NCBI GenBank assembly: GCA_020724865.1
Contig: DYGA01000003.1
Coordinates: 62,001 to 126,000, forward strand
Source: Candidatus Paceibacter sp.
GTDB lineage: Bacteria > Patescibacteria > ABY1 > S139-126
Reading direction: 5' to 3'
DNA: 64,000 nucleotides
Within the stretch, counting starts at the first letter, position 1. Each line of letters begins with the position of its first letter. Of this stretch, positions 31,164 to 39,320 are shown in pieces. A program made the translations under genes and the position numbers. Below the pieces are notes generated by a model, which did not search any database, was not told the origin of the DNA, and saw only the letters and a list, made by a program, of their open reading frames with translations.

Positions 31164-32502
31164 ATAAATTTTGTTTGTTTTCATTTTGATCGGTAGCAAT
31201 CATACTATAAATAACTTCATAACCAGATTTCACCAAGCTGGTTTTATTTATATTTTCTAGATTTAAAATTTGTGCTCTATTTCTTTTGTCACGATCATCC
31301 AATTCAATCATTTCTAATCCGTTTTTTTGTAACAGCAGCAAATGGTTATTTGATGGATACCATAAAACTTGGTTGATAGGATTGGCTTGCCTTGTGATTA
31401 GTGAAGTTTTTCCATCTTTTTCAATCCAAACTTCCCAGGAGTTATAAAAAACTAAAGCATTATTGGGAGAATAGAAAGCTGATTCTACATCATTATAAAT
31501 TTTTGAGCTGTTGTTAAAACCTACTTCATTTTTGTCTAAATTCAATACATATAATTTATTGTTTTTTTCATCTAAGATTGTGGCTTTTTTATTTTGGATA
31601 TTTAAAAATTTATAATTTTCAGAATAAGGCAAAAGATAATCGGGAAAACTTTCATTGGTAATATTTAGCGCTTTTATTCTGAGATAAATATTATTATCTA
31701 AATTATTTTTTTCTAAATAATAAACTAAATTATTGTCAAAATAGAAATCAAAAATTTTTGTATCTAGATTGGAAATAATATTTGTTTGTTTTAAAGAAAA
31801 TGGTTCAAGATAAAAAATATTTTTATCGTCAGCACATAAAATTGTCAGCGAGTTATCTTTAATTAATTTACAATTAAACATTTGTCCCAAAGAATTTTTT
31901 CTGGGAATAACTATAATTTTGTTGGGATCTTGGATGCGCCAGAAAAAATAAGTTTTATCTGCTGTTAATAATAAAATTTGTTTATCAAGCGACCACTGAG
32001 ATTCTAAAATTTTTTCATTTAATTCATTAATTTTTTGTTCAATATTATTGTTTAAATTTAATATTTTTAATTCATTATTTTTTTGAAATATGATTAGATT
32101 TTCTATATCGTTGTAAGTCCAGAAGTCAACTTGATTAATAAGAGGAGTAATGTTGGGATTTATTTTAAATAAATATATATGTTCAGCAAAAGTTGTTTCT
32201 CCTGATAATACATTTAAATTTTTTTCCCAAGAAGAAAAGCCAGGTTTACTTATTTTTATATTATATTTATTTGGTAGTAGATTATTAAATCGCCAAGGTG
32301 TAGATTTTTCAATTTGTGTATCATTTAAATTTATAAATACTTTCTTGGGTGTGGTACGAATAACTAAATTACCTATTTTATCCACTTTATTTTTATAATA
32401 ATTCCAACGATAACCCGTAGTATATAAAACAACCAACGGAGCGGTTATGCCAAAAAATATAAAAAAAAGTATATAAATAATACGTCTGGTACGTAAAGTC
32501 AT
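31105..32502 (-). CDS. PEGA-domain protein with probable beta-propeller
   Basis: The 465-residue protein has one N-terminal transmembrane helix (about 8-30), then a PEGA-type beta-sandwich (about 45-115): GNLVIRTTPKKVFINLNDTQ, LLPNKYNIKISKPGFSSWEK. The remainder (about 120-465) is rich in short strands with recurring patterns such as WSLDKQILLLTADKTYFFW and WYPSNNHLLLLQKNG, suggestive of a propeller fold. Proteins of this form are common in CPR genomes and are exported, but their role is not known. The gene overlaps the end of rfbA on the opposite strand and has its own extended -10 promoter. Confidence 0.72.
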   Translation of the reverse strand: MTLRTRRIIYILFFIFFGITAPLVVLYTTGYRWNYYKNKVDKIGNLVIRTTPKKVFINLNDTQIEKSTPWRFNNLLPNKYNIKISKPGFSSWEKNLNVLSGETTFAEHIYLFKINPNITPLINQVDFWTYNDIENLIIFQKNNELKILNLNNNIEQKINELNEKILESQWSLDKQILLLTADKTYFFWRIQDPNKIIVIPRKNSLGQMFNCKLIKDNSLTILCADDKNIFYLEPFSLKQTNIISNLDTKIFDFYFDNNLVYYLEKNNLDNNIYLRIKALNITNESFPDYLLPYSENYKFLNIQNKKATILDEKNNKLYVLNLDKNEVGFNNSSKIYNDVESAFYSPNNALVFYNSWEVWIEKDGKTSLITRQANPINQVLWYPSNNHLLLLQKNGLEMIELDDRDKRNRAQILNLENINKTSLVKSGYEVIYSMIATDQNENKQNLFMIEILPKETDFPLPNLMP

Positions 32503-32520
32503 AGTTTATTTATTATTTTT

Positions 32521-32529
32521 ATTATAGCA
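32521..32529 (-). promoter_or_regulatory. Extended -10 box of the PEGA gene
   Basis: On the minus strand TGCTATAAT (TATAAT at 32521-32526). Expected start is near 32514, 12 bases before the ATG at 32502. Confidence 0.5.
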
Positions 32530-32542
32530 TTTTTTTGCTTTC

Positions 32543-32582
32543 TTGAATAAAACTTAAAGATAACTTACAATATATGTAAGTT
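32543..32582 (+). promoter_or_regulatory. murA promoter with overlapping inverted repeat
   Basis: TTGAAT (32543-32548), 17-base spacer, TACAAT (32566-32571); expected start near 32578, 6 bases before the ATG. An 8-base inverted repeat AACTTACA-N5-TGTAAGTT (32562-32569 and 32575-32582) covers the -10 box and start region, the position expected for a repressor operator. Confidence 0.55.
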
Positions 32583-32583
32583 T

Positions 32584-33852
32584 ATGACAAATATGTCCAA
32601 ATATGTTATTCAAGGAGGAAAAACCTTAAAAGGTACTATTTCAGTATCAGGCGCAAAGAATATGGCGACCAAATTAATGGTTGCTTGTTTGCTGTCTGAC
32701 CAAGTAATGACTTTGAAAAATGTGCCAGAAATCGAAGATGTCAATCGTTTACTTGAAGTATTATCTGATTTAGGGGTTAAAATAAATAAATTGCACGACA
32801 ATACTTATCAATTGGATCCAAAACATTTTAATCCAAAAAATTTAAATATGGAATTGGTAAGTAAATTTAGAGCTTCGATCTTATTGTTAGGTCCATTGTT
32901 GGCTCAATATCAAGAAATAAAATTTCCTCATCCTGGAGGTTGCACTATTGGCAAAAGACCGATTGATATGTTTATAGAAGGTTTTAAAAAAATGGGAGTA
33001 ACGGTGTCAATTGATGACAAATATTATATTTTTCGATCTAATGGTCTGCAAGGTGCTAAAATAGTTTTTCCGCAAATTACTGTTACCGGTACGGAAACTT
33101 TGTTATTAGCCGCAGTCAAAGCCAAAGGTATTACTCATTTAATAAATGTTGCGCAAGAACCAGAAGTAATAGCTTTAGCTGAGTATTTAAATAAAAATGG
33201 CGCTAAGATCAGAGGTGTTGGTACTAGTGTATTAGAAATTGAAGGGGTTAATAATTTACAAAATAGCGAAGTTGAAATTATTCCTGATCGCATAGAAGCT
33301 GGATCTTTTTTAGCTTTAGCTTGTGCCAGTAACAGTAATTTAAAAATCACGAATTGTAATCCAGATCATTTACAAGTACCTTTAACTTTACTCGAACAAA
33401 TGGGTGTTAAAATGAAAATAGGTTTAAATGAAATTGAAATACTTGCTTCAAAAGATTTACAAGCTTTAAACATTAAAACACATGAATATCCTGGTTTTCC
33501 TACTGATATGCAAGCGCCATTTACTGTTTTGATGACTCAGGCTTTTGGACAATCACTAATTCATGAAACAATATTTGAAGGCAGATTATTTTATACAGAT
33601 TTTTTAAATCGCATGGGGGCTAATATTATTATGTGTGATCCGCAGAGAGTATTATTGACTGGACCGACTAAACTGAAAGGCAAAAAATTAGAATCTCCAG
33701 ATTTGAGAGCTGGTATAGCAATGGTTATAGCGGGATTAATTGCCGAGGGGACTACAGAAATTGAAAATATATATCAGATAGAAAGAGGGTATGAGGGATT
33801 AATTGACAAGTTAAAGGCAGTTGGCGCTAATATTATTAAAAAAAATGATTAA
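32584..33852 (+). CDS. murA: UDP-N-acetylglucosamine 1-carboxyvinyltransferase MurA
   Basis: MurA transfers enolpyruvate to UDP-GlcNAc, the first committed step of peptidoglycan synthesis. The 422-residue protein has SGAKNMATKLM (substrate-binding Lys-Asn), the loop HPGGCTIGKRPIDM with the catalytic Cys that is the target of fosfomycin, VTGTETLLLAA, PDRIEAGSFLALA and EYPGFPTDMQAPF, then ESPDLRAGIAMVIAGLIA. It is full length. The first ATG at 32584 and a second at 32593 are both possible starts. Its promoter overlaps a palindrome. It is separated from the main mur cluster by about 15 kb. Confidence 0.96.
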   Translation: MTNMSKYVIQGGKTLKGTISVSGAKNMATKLMVACLLSDQVMTLKNVPEIEDVNRLLEVLSDLGVKINKLHDNTYQLDPKHFNPKNLNMELVSKFRASILLLGPLLAQYQEIKFPHPGGCTIGKRPIDMFIEGFKKMGVTVSIDDKYYIFRSNGLQGAKIVFPQITVTGTETLLLAAVKAKGITHLINVAQEPEVIALAEYLNKNGAKIRGVGTSVLEIEGVNNLQNSEVEIIPDRIEAGSFLALACASNSNLKITNCNPDHLQVPLTLLEQMGVKMKIGLNEIEILASKDLQALNIKTHEYPGFPTDMQAPFTVLMTQAFGQSLIHETIFEGRLFYTDFLNRMGANIIMCDPQRVLLTGPTKLKGKKLESPDLRAGIAMVIAGLIAEGTTEIENIYQIERGYEGLIDKLKAVGANIIKKND

Positions 33853-33872
33853 TAAATAATAAATAATCAATC

Positions 33873-35102
33873 ATGAGTATAGTTAAAAAGATTTTAATAG
33901 CAATATTAGCCGGTTTTTTTGTTTTAGGGGTGTTTTCGGCAGGTCTACTTTATGGTGCTAAAAATGGAATATTAATAAATAATTTAGTTAGGGTTGGGAC
34001 TGGTAAAGTTTTAAATAAAGATATTACTCCCAAACAATATCTGCAGGATGTTAGTTTTTCCTTATACTGGGATCTTTGGGATACTATTCAAAAAAGATAT
34101 TATGATTTTAAAAATGTAAAAGAAGTTGACATGTTTTATGGATCATTGGCGGGGATGGTAGCAGCCTTAAATGATCCTTATTCTGTATTTTTAAGTCCCC
34201 AAGTTAATGAAGAATTTACCGATGAATTAAGTGGAAAATTTGAAGGTATTGGGGCTGAAATTGGTATTCGCAAAGATCAACTTACCATAATTGCTCCTTT
34301 GCCAGATACACCTGCTTTTCGGGCTGGATTAAAAATTGGCGATAAAATATTGGCAATAGATGGTATTGATACCCAGGGTATGGCTTTAGATAAAGCTGTT
34401 AGTTTAATTCGAGGTGAAAAAGGAACAAAAGTTAAACTGACAATAGCTACTGCCAGTGATAATGAAATTAAAGATGTTGAGATAGTTAGAGACACCATAA
34501 ACATTATTAGCGTTACTTGGGAACAAAAAGATAACCAAACAGCTTACATAAAAATTTCATATTTTAATGAAGATACTTTTGAAAGATTTCGTCAGGCAGT
34601 TGCTGAAGCTTTAAAAAATAATCCAAAAAATATAATCTTAGATTTACGCGGGAATCCAGGCGGGTTTTTGGATACCGCCGTAAAGATTGCAAGTTATTGG
34701 GTAGATAACCAGCCGGTGGTTTTGGAAAAATTGTATGATGGTTCAATTACCACTTTTCCAGCAGTGGGTAAACCAGTATTGAAAGATAAAAAAACTTACA
34801 TTTTAATTAATGGCGGTTCTGCTTCAGCTTCCGAGATTGTTGCTGGGGCATTACAGGATTATAACTTGGCTACTATAGTTGGTGAACAATCATTTGGTAA
34901 AGGTAGTGTTCAAGATCTTATCAACTTTGTTGATGGATCGGCAGTTAAATTAACCGTAGCTAAGTGGTTAACTCCAAAAAGTAATGCTATCGATCAGGTG
35001 GGGATAACCCCAGATGTAGTAGTAGAAATGACATCTGATGATTATGATGAAAATAGAGATCCTCAACTTGATAAAGTTCTAGAATTGATAAAAGAAAATT
35101 AA
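33873..35102 (+). CDS. C-terminal processing peptidase (S41 family)
   Basis: CtpA-type proteases cleave C-termini of exported proteins and often regulate wall hydrolases. The 409-residue protein has an N-terminal membrane anchor (about 7-28), a helical region with DLWDTIQKRYYDF and NDPYSVFLSP, a PDZ domain (about 120-205, with IIAPLPDTPAFRAGLKIGDKI), and the peptidase core with LDLRGNPGGFLDTA, ILINGGSASASEIVAGALQD (catalytic Ser) and GEQSFGKGSVQ (catalytic Lys). It acts outside the membrane. It follows murA by 20 bases. Which CtpA substrate is cut is not known. Confidence 0.92.
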   Translation: MSIVKKILIAILAGFFVLGVFSAGLLYGAKNGILINNLVRVGTGKVLNKDITPKQYLQDVSFSLYWDLWDTIQKRYYDFKNVKEVDMFYGSLAGMVAALNDPYSVFLSPQVNEEFTDELSGKFEGIGAEIGIRKDQLTIIAPLPDTPAFRAGLKIGDKILAIDGIDTQGMALDKAVSLIRGEKGTKVKLTIATASDNEIKDVEIVRDTINIISVTWEQKDNQTAYIKISYFNEDTFERFRQAVAEALKNNPKNIILDLRGNPGGFLDTAVKIASYWVDNQPVVLEKLYDGSITTFPAVGKPVLKDKKTYILINGGSASASEIVAGALQDYNLATIVGEQSFGKGSVQDLINFVDGSAVKLTVAKWLTPKSNAIDQVGITPDVVVEMTSDDYDENRDPQLDKVLELIKEN

Positions 35103-35106
35103 TATT

Positions 35107-35562
35107 ATGAAAGTAATATTATTGAAGTCATACAAAAATCTTGGACGAGCAGGTGAGTTAAAAGAGGTTAATGAGGGGTATGCTCGAAATTTTTTAATTC
35201 CGCAAAAAATTGTTAAAGTTGCCGATGATAAAAGTATTAATGATTTCAAAATACAAAAAAAACAACAAGAAAAAAAATTTTTAAAAATCAATGCTATTAA
35301 ACAGGAATTTATAAATAAATTAAACCAACATAAAATTGAAATTATTAGACCAGCCAATGAAGCCGGCGTATTATTTGCTCAAGTTAAAAAAGATGATATA
35401 GCAGCAGTTTTACAACAATATAATTTGCCCAATATTGATATTAAAATTTCAGAATGTCATTTTAAGAATATAGGTAATCATCAGGTAGAGATAAATTTTC
35501 CTGACAAGACTAATTATCAATTAGTCATAAATATAAAACCGCTAAAAAATTATGAAAAATAA
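35107..35562 (+). CDS. rplI: Ribosomal protein bL9
   Basis: The 151-residue protein shows the bL9 layout: N-terminal RNA-binding domain MKVILLKSYKNLGRAGELKE followed by EGYARNFLIPQKI, a long connecting helix rich in Lys and Gln (about 40-75) and a C-terminal domain with VLFAQVKKDDIA and VEINFPD. bL9 sits at the L1 stalk of the large subunit and influences frameshifting. Some CPR lineages are reported to lack bL9, so its presence is informative about placement. It overlaps pyrG by 11 bases and follows the protease gene by 4 bases. Confidence 0.93.
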   Translation: MKVILLKSYKNLGRAGELKEVNEGYARNFLIPQKIVKVADDKSINDFKIQKKQQEKKFLKINAIKQEFINKLNQHKIEIIRPANEAGVLFAQVKKDDIAAVLQQYNLPNIDIKISECHFKNIGNHQVEINFPDKTNYQLVINIKPLKNYEK

Positions 35563-37204
35563 AAAAACAAAGTTCATTTTTGTGATGGGTGGAGTTTTGT
35601 CTGGTTTGGGTAAAGGTATAGCTACCTCATCAATTGCTAAATTATTGCAGAGTCGCGGTTTTAAAGTAACTGCGATGAAAATTGATCCTTACATAAATGT
35701 TGACGCTGGTACAATGAATCCCACCGAACATGGTGAGGTATTTGTGACCAAAGATGGCTTGGAAACAGATCAGGATATAGGTAATTATGAAAGATTTTTA
35801 GATTTAGAATTAGACGCAGACAACTATATGACCCAAGGTTCGGTTTGGCAAACAGTCATAAATAAAGAGAGAAACCTTGAATATGGCGGTAAATGTGTTG
35901 AACCAGTACCTCATATACCAGATGAAGTAATTCGACGTATTAAAAAATTAGCGAACAAATCTAAAGCTGATTTTGTAATGATAGAAATTGGGGGTACTGT
36001 TGGTGAATATCAAAATTTTATTTTTTTGGAAGCCGCTAGAATGATGAAATTAAAAATGCCAAATCAAGTTATGTCAATCATGGTTTCATATTTACCCATA
36101 CCTTCAAAGATAGGTGAAATGAAAACAAAACCTACTCAAACTGCAGTAAAAACATTAAATTCGGCTGGTATCCAACCAGATTTCATTTTAGCTCGAAGCG
36201 AAAAAGTTTTAGATCATAAACGTAAAGAAAAAATTTCAACATTTTGTAATGTAGCTATTGAGGATGTAATTTCTTCTCCAGATGTAGACAATATTTATCA
36301 AGTGCCAATAGTTTATCGGCAGCAAAATCTTGATAAAAGAATATTGTTGAAGTTTAAGATGAAAGCAAATAACCGTGACCTGCAAGATTGGCAAAAAAAA
36401 TTGTTGGAAATTCCCAAAAAGACTCGTAAAAAAGTAAAAATTGGTTTGGTAGGAAAATATTTTTCTACCGGTTCATTTACTTTATCTGATTCTTATATTT
36501 CAGTAATTGAATCATTAAAATTTGCAGCTTGGTATCATAAATTTAATATAGAATTTGTTTGGATAGACAGCGAAAGTATAGAAAAAGGTAAAACAGATCT
36601 TAAGGTTTTAAATGATTTTGCTGGCATAGTTGTACCTGGCGGTTTTGGTAGCCGCGGAGTGGAAGGAATTATACAAGCTATAGAGTTTATAAGAAAAAGT
36701 AAAATACCGTATTTTGGACTTTGTTATGGTATGCAATTAGCTTGTATAGAGTTTGCCAGAAATGTTTTAAAGTTAAAGGATGCTAATACGACCGAAATTG
36801 ATAAACAGACAACCAATCCAATAATTGATTTAATGAGCGAACAAAAACAAAATATCAAAGATGCTCGTTATGGTGGCACTATGAGATTGGGGGATTATAG
36901 TTGTCAATTAGTTCCTAAAACTATAGCTGCCCAAGCTTATAATTCTACTTCGGTTGTAGAAAGACACCGACATCGTTATGAATTTAATAATAAATATTTA
37001 AATAAAATAACTAAAGCTGGATTGATTGTATCTGGAATAAATAAAAAGAGGAATTTAGTTGAAATAGTTGAGCTAACTGATCATCCATTTTTTGTCGGTG
37101 TCCAATTTCATCCGGAATTTAAATCTCGGCCACTCCGCCCTCATCCCTTATTTTTACAATTTATTAGTGCGGCCATCAAAAGGCAAGAATATAAAAACAA
37201 ATAA
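35552..37204 (+). CDS. pyrG: CTP synthase
   Basis: PyrG aminates UTP to CTP using glutamine and ATP. The 550-residue protein has the synthetase domain with GGVLSGLGKGIATSSIA (ATP), MKIDPYINVDAGTMNPTEHG, DLELDADNY and EIGGTVGEYQN, and the class I glutamine amidotransferase domain with PGGFGSRG, FGLCYGMQLA (nucleophile Cys) and FHPEFKSRP (His-Glu). It is the only pyrimidine gene in the window. The gene overlaps the rplI stop and ends before a long bidirectional terminator. Confidence 0.97.
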   Translation: MKNKKTKFIFVMGGVLSGLGKGIATSSIAKLLQSRGFKVTAMKIDPYINVDAGTMNPTEHGEVFVTKDGLETDQDIGNYERFLDLELDADNYMTQGSVWQTVINKERNLEYGGKCVEPVPHIPDEVIRRIKKLANKSKADFVMIEIGGTVGEYQNFIFLEAARMMKLKMPNQVMSIMVSYLPIPSKIGEMKTKPTQTAVKTLNSAGIQPDFILARSEKVLDHKRKEKISTFCNVAIEDVISSPDVDNIYQVPIVYRQQNLDKRILLKFKMKANNRDLQDWQKKLLEIPKKTRKKVKIGLVGKYFSTGSFTLSDSYISVIESLKFAAWYHKFNIEFVWIDSESIEKGKTDLKVLNDFAGIVVPGGFGSRGVEGIIQAIEFIRKSKIPYFGLCYGMQLACIEFARNVLKLKDANTTEIDKQTTNPIIDLMSEQKQNIKDARYGGTMRLGDYSCQLVPKTIAAQAYNSTSVVERHRHRYEFNNKYLNKITKAGLIVSGINKKRNLVEIVELTDHPFFVGVQFHPEFKSRPLRPHPLFLQFISAAIKRQEYKNK

Positions 37205-37207
37205 ATA

Positions 37208-37242
37208 AAATAAAGTCCGTCTCACCGAGACGGACTTTATTT
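37208..37242. terminator. Bidirectional terminator between pyrG and rpmA
   Basis: A perfect 16-bp stem: AAATAAAGTCCGTCTC (37208-37223) and GAGACGGACTTTATTT (37227-37242), with loop ACC. A/T-rich ends on both sides allow termination of pyrG on the plus strand and rpmA on the minus strand. Confidence 0.88.
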
Positions 37243-37256
37243 AATATTTATTTTAA

Positions 37257-37535
37257 TTATTTACTAATTACGTGTACGTATTTAGTTAATTTTTTTTGGC
37301 CATTGAATCGAGTTACTTTTTTAGTTTGAAATGAAACAATCCCAGCTGTTTTAGCCATTAACGTGTCGTCACCACCTTTGATAACATTTTTTCCTGGTCT
37401 TATTTTTGTACCTCGCTGTCTGACTAATATATTTCCAGGTTTTGCAATTTGCCCAGCAAACATTTTTATTCCCAAGCGTTTACTAACGCTATCACGGCCT
37501 AAGCTTGTTGAACCGCCTGCCTTTTTATGCGCCAT
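37257..37535 (-). CDS. rpmA: Ribosomal protein bL27
   Basis: bL27 lies near the peptidyl transferase centre. The 92-residue protein starts MAHKKAGGSTSLGRDSVSK and continues with KRLGIKMFAGQIAKPGNI, VRQRGTKIRPGKNV and GGDDTLMA. The usual bL27 start MAHKKGxGST is kept, and no N-terminal extension that would need cleavage is present. It has its own promoter (37574-37601) and is not followed or preceded by rplU in this window, whereas the two genes are usually together. Confidence 0.96.
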   Translation of the reverse strand: MAHKKAGGSTSLGRDSVSKRLGIKMFAGQIAKPGNILVRQRGTKIRPGKNVIKGGDDTLMAKTAGIVSFQTKKVTRFNGQKKLTKYVHVISK

Positions 37536-37573
37536 AAATAATTAATGTTAATAATTTTATATTGGTAATGATA

Positions 37574-37601
37574 ATAATATCATAAAATAAGGTATTGTCA
37601 A
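37574..37601 (-). promoter_or_regulatory. Promoter of rpmA
   Basis: On the minus strand: TTGACA (37596-37601), 16-base spacer, TATTAT (37574-37579). The expected start is near 37567, giving a leader of about 32 bases. Confidence 0.65.
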
Positions 37602-37629
37602 GATAAATTTCAATTGCTAAAGTTAATAC

Positions 37630-37893
37630 ATGAAGAAAAAAAGATTGTATAAAAATGAATTAACTTCAAGTATTTTAAATAAATATATTAATTCTAAAAT
37701 TAAACCATACATCCAGCTTGATGGGGGAGATATAGAGTTTATATCTTACAGTAAATCAACTGGTCAAGTCAAAGTTAAGTTATTAGGCGCTTGTGTTGGT
37801 TGTCCTTTATCCTCAATTACTTTAAAGATGGGGGTTGAAAAGCAATTACAAAGTAAATTTCCCGAAATTACTGAAGTAATAATGATTGACTGA
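37630..37893 (+). CDS. NifU C-terminal domain (Nfu-type) iron-sulfur scaffold
   Basis: The 87-residue protein consists of one Nfu domain: YIQLDGGDIEFISY, VKVKLLGACVGCPLSS with the CxxC cluster-ligand pair, and MGVEKQLQSKFPEI. Dimers hold a [4Fe-4S] cluster bridged by two CxxC motifs and pass it to target enzymes. No other iron-sulfur assembly gene is in the window. It is divergent from rpmA, with a 94-base gap, and convergent with the pilus operon, only 1 base away. Confidence 0.9.
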   Translation: MKKKRLYKNELTSSILNKYINSKIKPYIQLDGGDIEFISYSKSTGQVKVKLLGACVGCPLSSITLKMGVEKQLQSKFPEITEVIMID

Positions 37894-37894
37894 T

Positions 37895-38248
37895 TTAAAA
37901 ATTTATTTGTGGACTGATATTGTCAAAATTTGAGTTGTTTTTTAAATATTGTTGACTTAAATTTTGGGAAAATATATTGGAGAATTTATCCCAATTATAA
38001 TTTGTTGGTTTTAATTTGTTTTCAAAATTTAATTCCACTTCGTCTAATAGTTTTGTGTTGATAGTGGCAGGTGCGATATCACTTTGCAAAACTATTATTT
38101 GCTTGGCAGAAATAATAGTTTGATAAAAGTTAAAGTAAAGAAAAAAACCAATAATTAAGATGATCAATATAGAAAAAATTATTGATATTGATTTTAGATT
38201 TTTTAAAAAAAATGAATTAAATTTTTTGAATATTTTGTTTAATTTCAT
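37895..38248 (-). CDS. Small bitopic membrane protein at the end of the pilus operon
   Basis: The product is 117 residues from the ATG at 38248, just after the pilO-like stop. It has a lysine-rich start, one transmembrane helix (about 20-42), then an Asn- and Leu-rich exported tail of about 70 residues. The topology (N-in, single helix, short periplasm-side domain) resembles the accessory pilus proteins, but no PilP or other signature is visible. Its place at the 3' end of the pilM-pilN-pilO unit suggests a pilus assembly role. Confidence 0.55.
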   Translation of the reverse strand: MKLNKIFKKFNSFFLKNLKSISIIFSILIILIIGFFLYFNFYQTIISAKQIIVLQSDIAPATINTKLLDEVELNFENKLKPTNYNWDKFSNIFSQNLSQQYLKNNSNFDNISPQINF

Positions 38249-38250
38249 AT

Positions 38251-38787
38251 TTATTGCCAATACATATTAGCTTCAATCGAAGTCATTACTTCGTTACCTT
38301 GTTGGTTAAAGGTTAGTTTATAAATGTTTATATAATATTGTTTGTGTTGCAATTCTTCTATAAAACGTAAAGTATTTACGTAAGAACCATTAAGAGTCAA
38401 TTGTACAGTAATTGGAGTTGGAGTTTTTGGTTTTTCGAAATCGGGGAGTTTTATTGAGTGATTAATATTATTTGCTTCAGCTGTTTTTTCAATATCATTT
38501 ATAAAGTCCAGGGTATTTTCAGTCTTAATTATTATTTCGTTTATTTTTTCCAGTCTTGTTTGGGAACGTTCTATTTCCAGATTTATTTTTTTCAAAGACA
38601 TACCCTGTTGATACTTTGTTTCTAATTCTAGGCGTGTTTGATAAATTTGTTTATTTAAATCAATAATATCCAAAATAGTTTTGGCGGTAAAAAATATTGT
38701 ACTTAAAAGTAATATAACCAATAGTACAATTGTTACATTTAAAGTTGTAGAATTTTCTTTTTGATTTTTTGAATTTAATTTATTCAT
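38251..38787 (-). CDS. PilO-like type IV pilus alignment protein
   Basis: The 178-residue protein has a short cytoplasmic start, a transmembrane helix (about 17-38), a coiled coil (about 42-90, with EIERSQTRLEKINEII) and a C-terminal ferredoxin-like domain (about 100-178) with VQLTLNGSYVNTLRFIEELQ. This is the PilO layout, in which PilN and PilO form membrane heterodimers linking the cytoplasmic motor to the outer parts of the pilus machine. It overlaps pilN by 8 bases. The call rests on topology, domain layout and position after pilM and pilN. Confidence 0.78.
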   Translation of the reverse strand: MNKLNSKNQKENSTTLNVTIVLLVILLLSTIFFTAKTILDIIDLNKQIYQTRLELETKYQQGMSLKKINLEIERSQTRLEKINEIIIKTENTLDFINDIEKTAEANNINHSIKLPDFEKPKTPTPITVQLTLNGSYVNTLRFIEELQHKQYYINIYKLTFNQQGNEVMTSIEANMYWQ

Positions 38788-39319
38788 CGCAGGATAATTT
38801 ATTTATAGTGCCAGTAATCGAAAAATCAATATTTTGTTTTTTTAGTAAAGTGTTGAGAGGTAAGGATATTTCACTTATAAAATCACACTCTTCTAGATTT
38901 TGTTTTAAATCCAATAAATTTTCTCGGTTATTACTTATACCAATTAAATTGACTTTTTTTTCTGACATATTAATCTCAATTTTACTTAAATAAATGCCAT
39001 TTTTAATTTTACTGTTCAAATTATATAAAAACAGTGCCCAATCAGTATATTCTTTTTGAATATCGTTTAAGATTTTAATTTGTTTATTGTAGTTATTTAC
39101 ACGTTCGTTTATTTTTTGATTTGATATTTTTAAAGCCGTTGCTTGAGTTTGGACCTCGTTGAATTTTTTTAATAAAATTAACTTCGCTCCAAACAAAACA
39201 CCGCTGATAACCAGAGACAAAGTTAAAATAATAGAAATTACTGTTTTAATGATCACATATTTCCACATCAAATTGGAATTGGTTTTTTCTGAAATTGGTA
39301 GTAAATTTAATTCAATCAT
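38780..39319 (-). CDS. PilN-like type IV pilus assembly protein
   Basis: The 179-residue protein begins MIELNLLPISEK, the short conserved segment by which PilN binds PilM, followed by a transmembrane helix (about 25-50), a coiled coil (about 55-95) and a C-terminal ferredoxin-like domain (about 110-175) with LIGISNNRENLLDLKQNLEE. PilN recruits PilM and pairs with PilO. It starts 1 base after pilM and overlaps the pilO-like gene. The N-terminal INLLP-type motif makes this assignment strong. Confidence 0.85.
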   Translation of the reverse strand: MIELNLLPISEKTNSNLMWKYVIIKTVISIILTLSLVISGVLFGAKLILLKKFNEVQTQATALKISNQKINERVNNYNKQIKILNDIQKEYTDWALFLYNLNSKIKNGIYLSKIEINMSEKKVNLIGISNNRENLLDLKQNLEECDFISEISLPLNTLLKKQNIDFSITGTINKLSCDE

Positions 39320-39320
39320 A

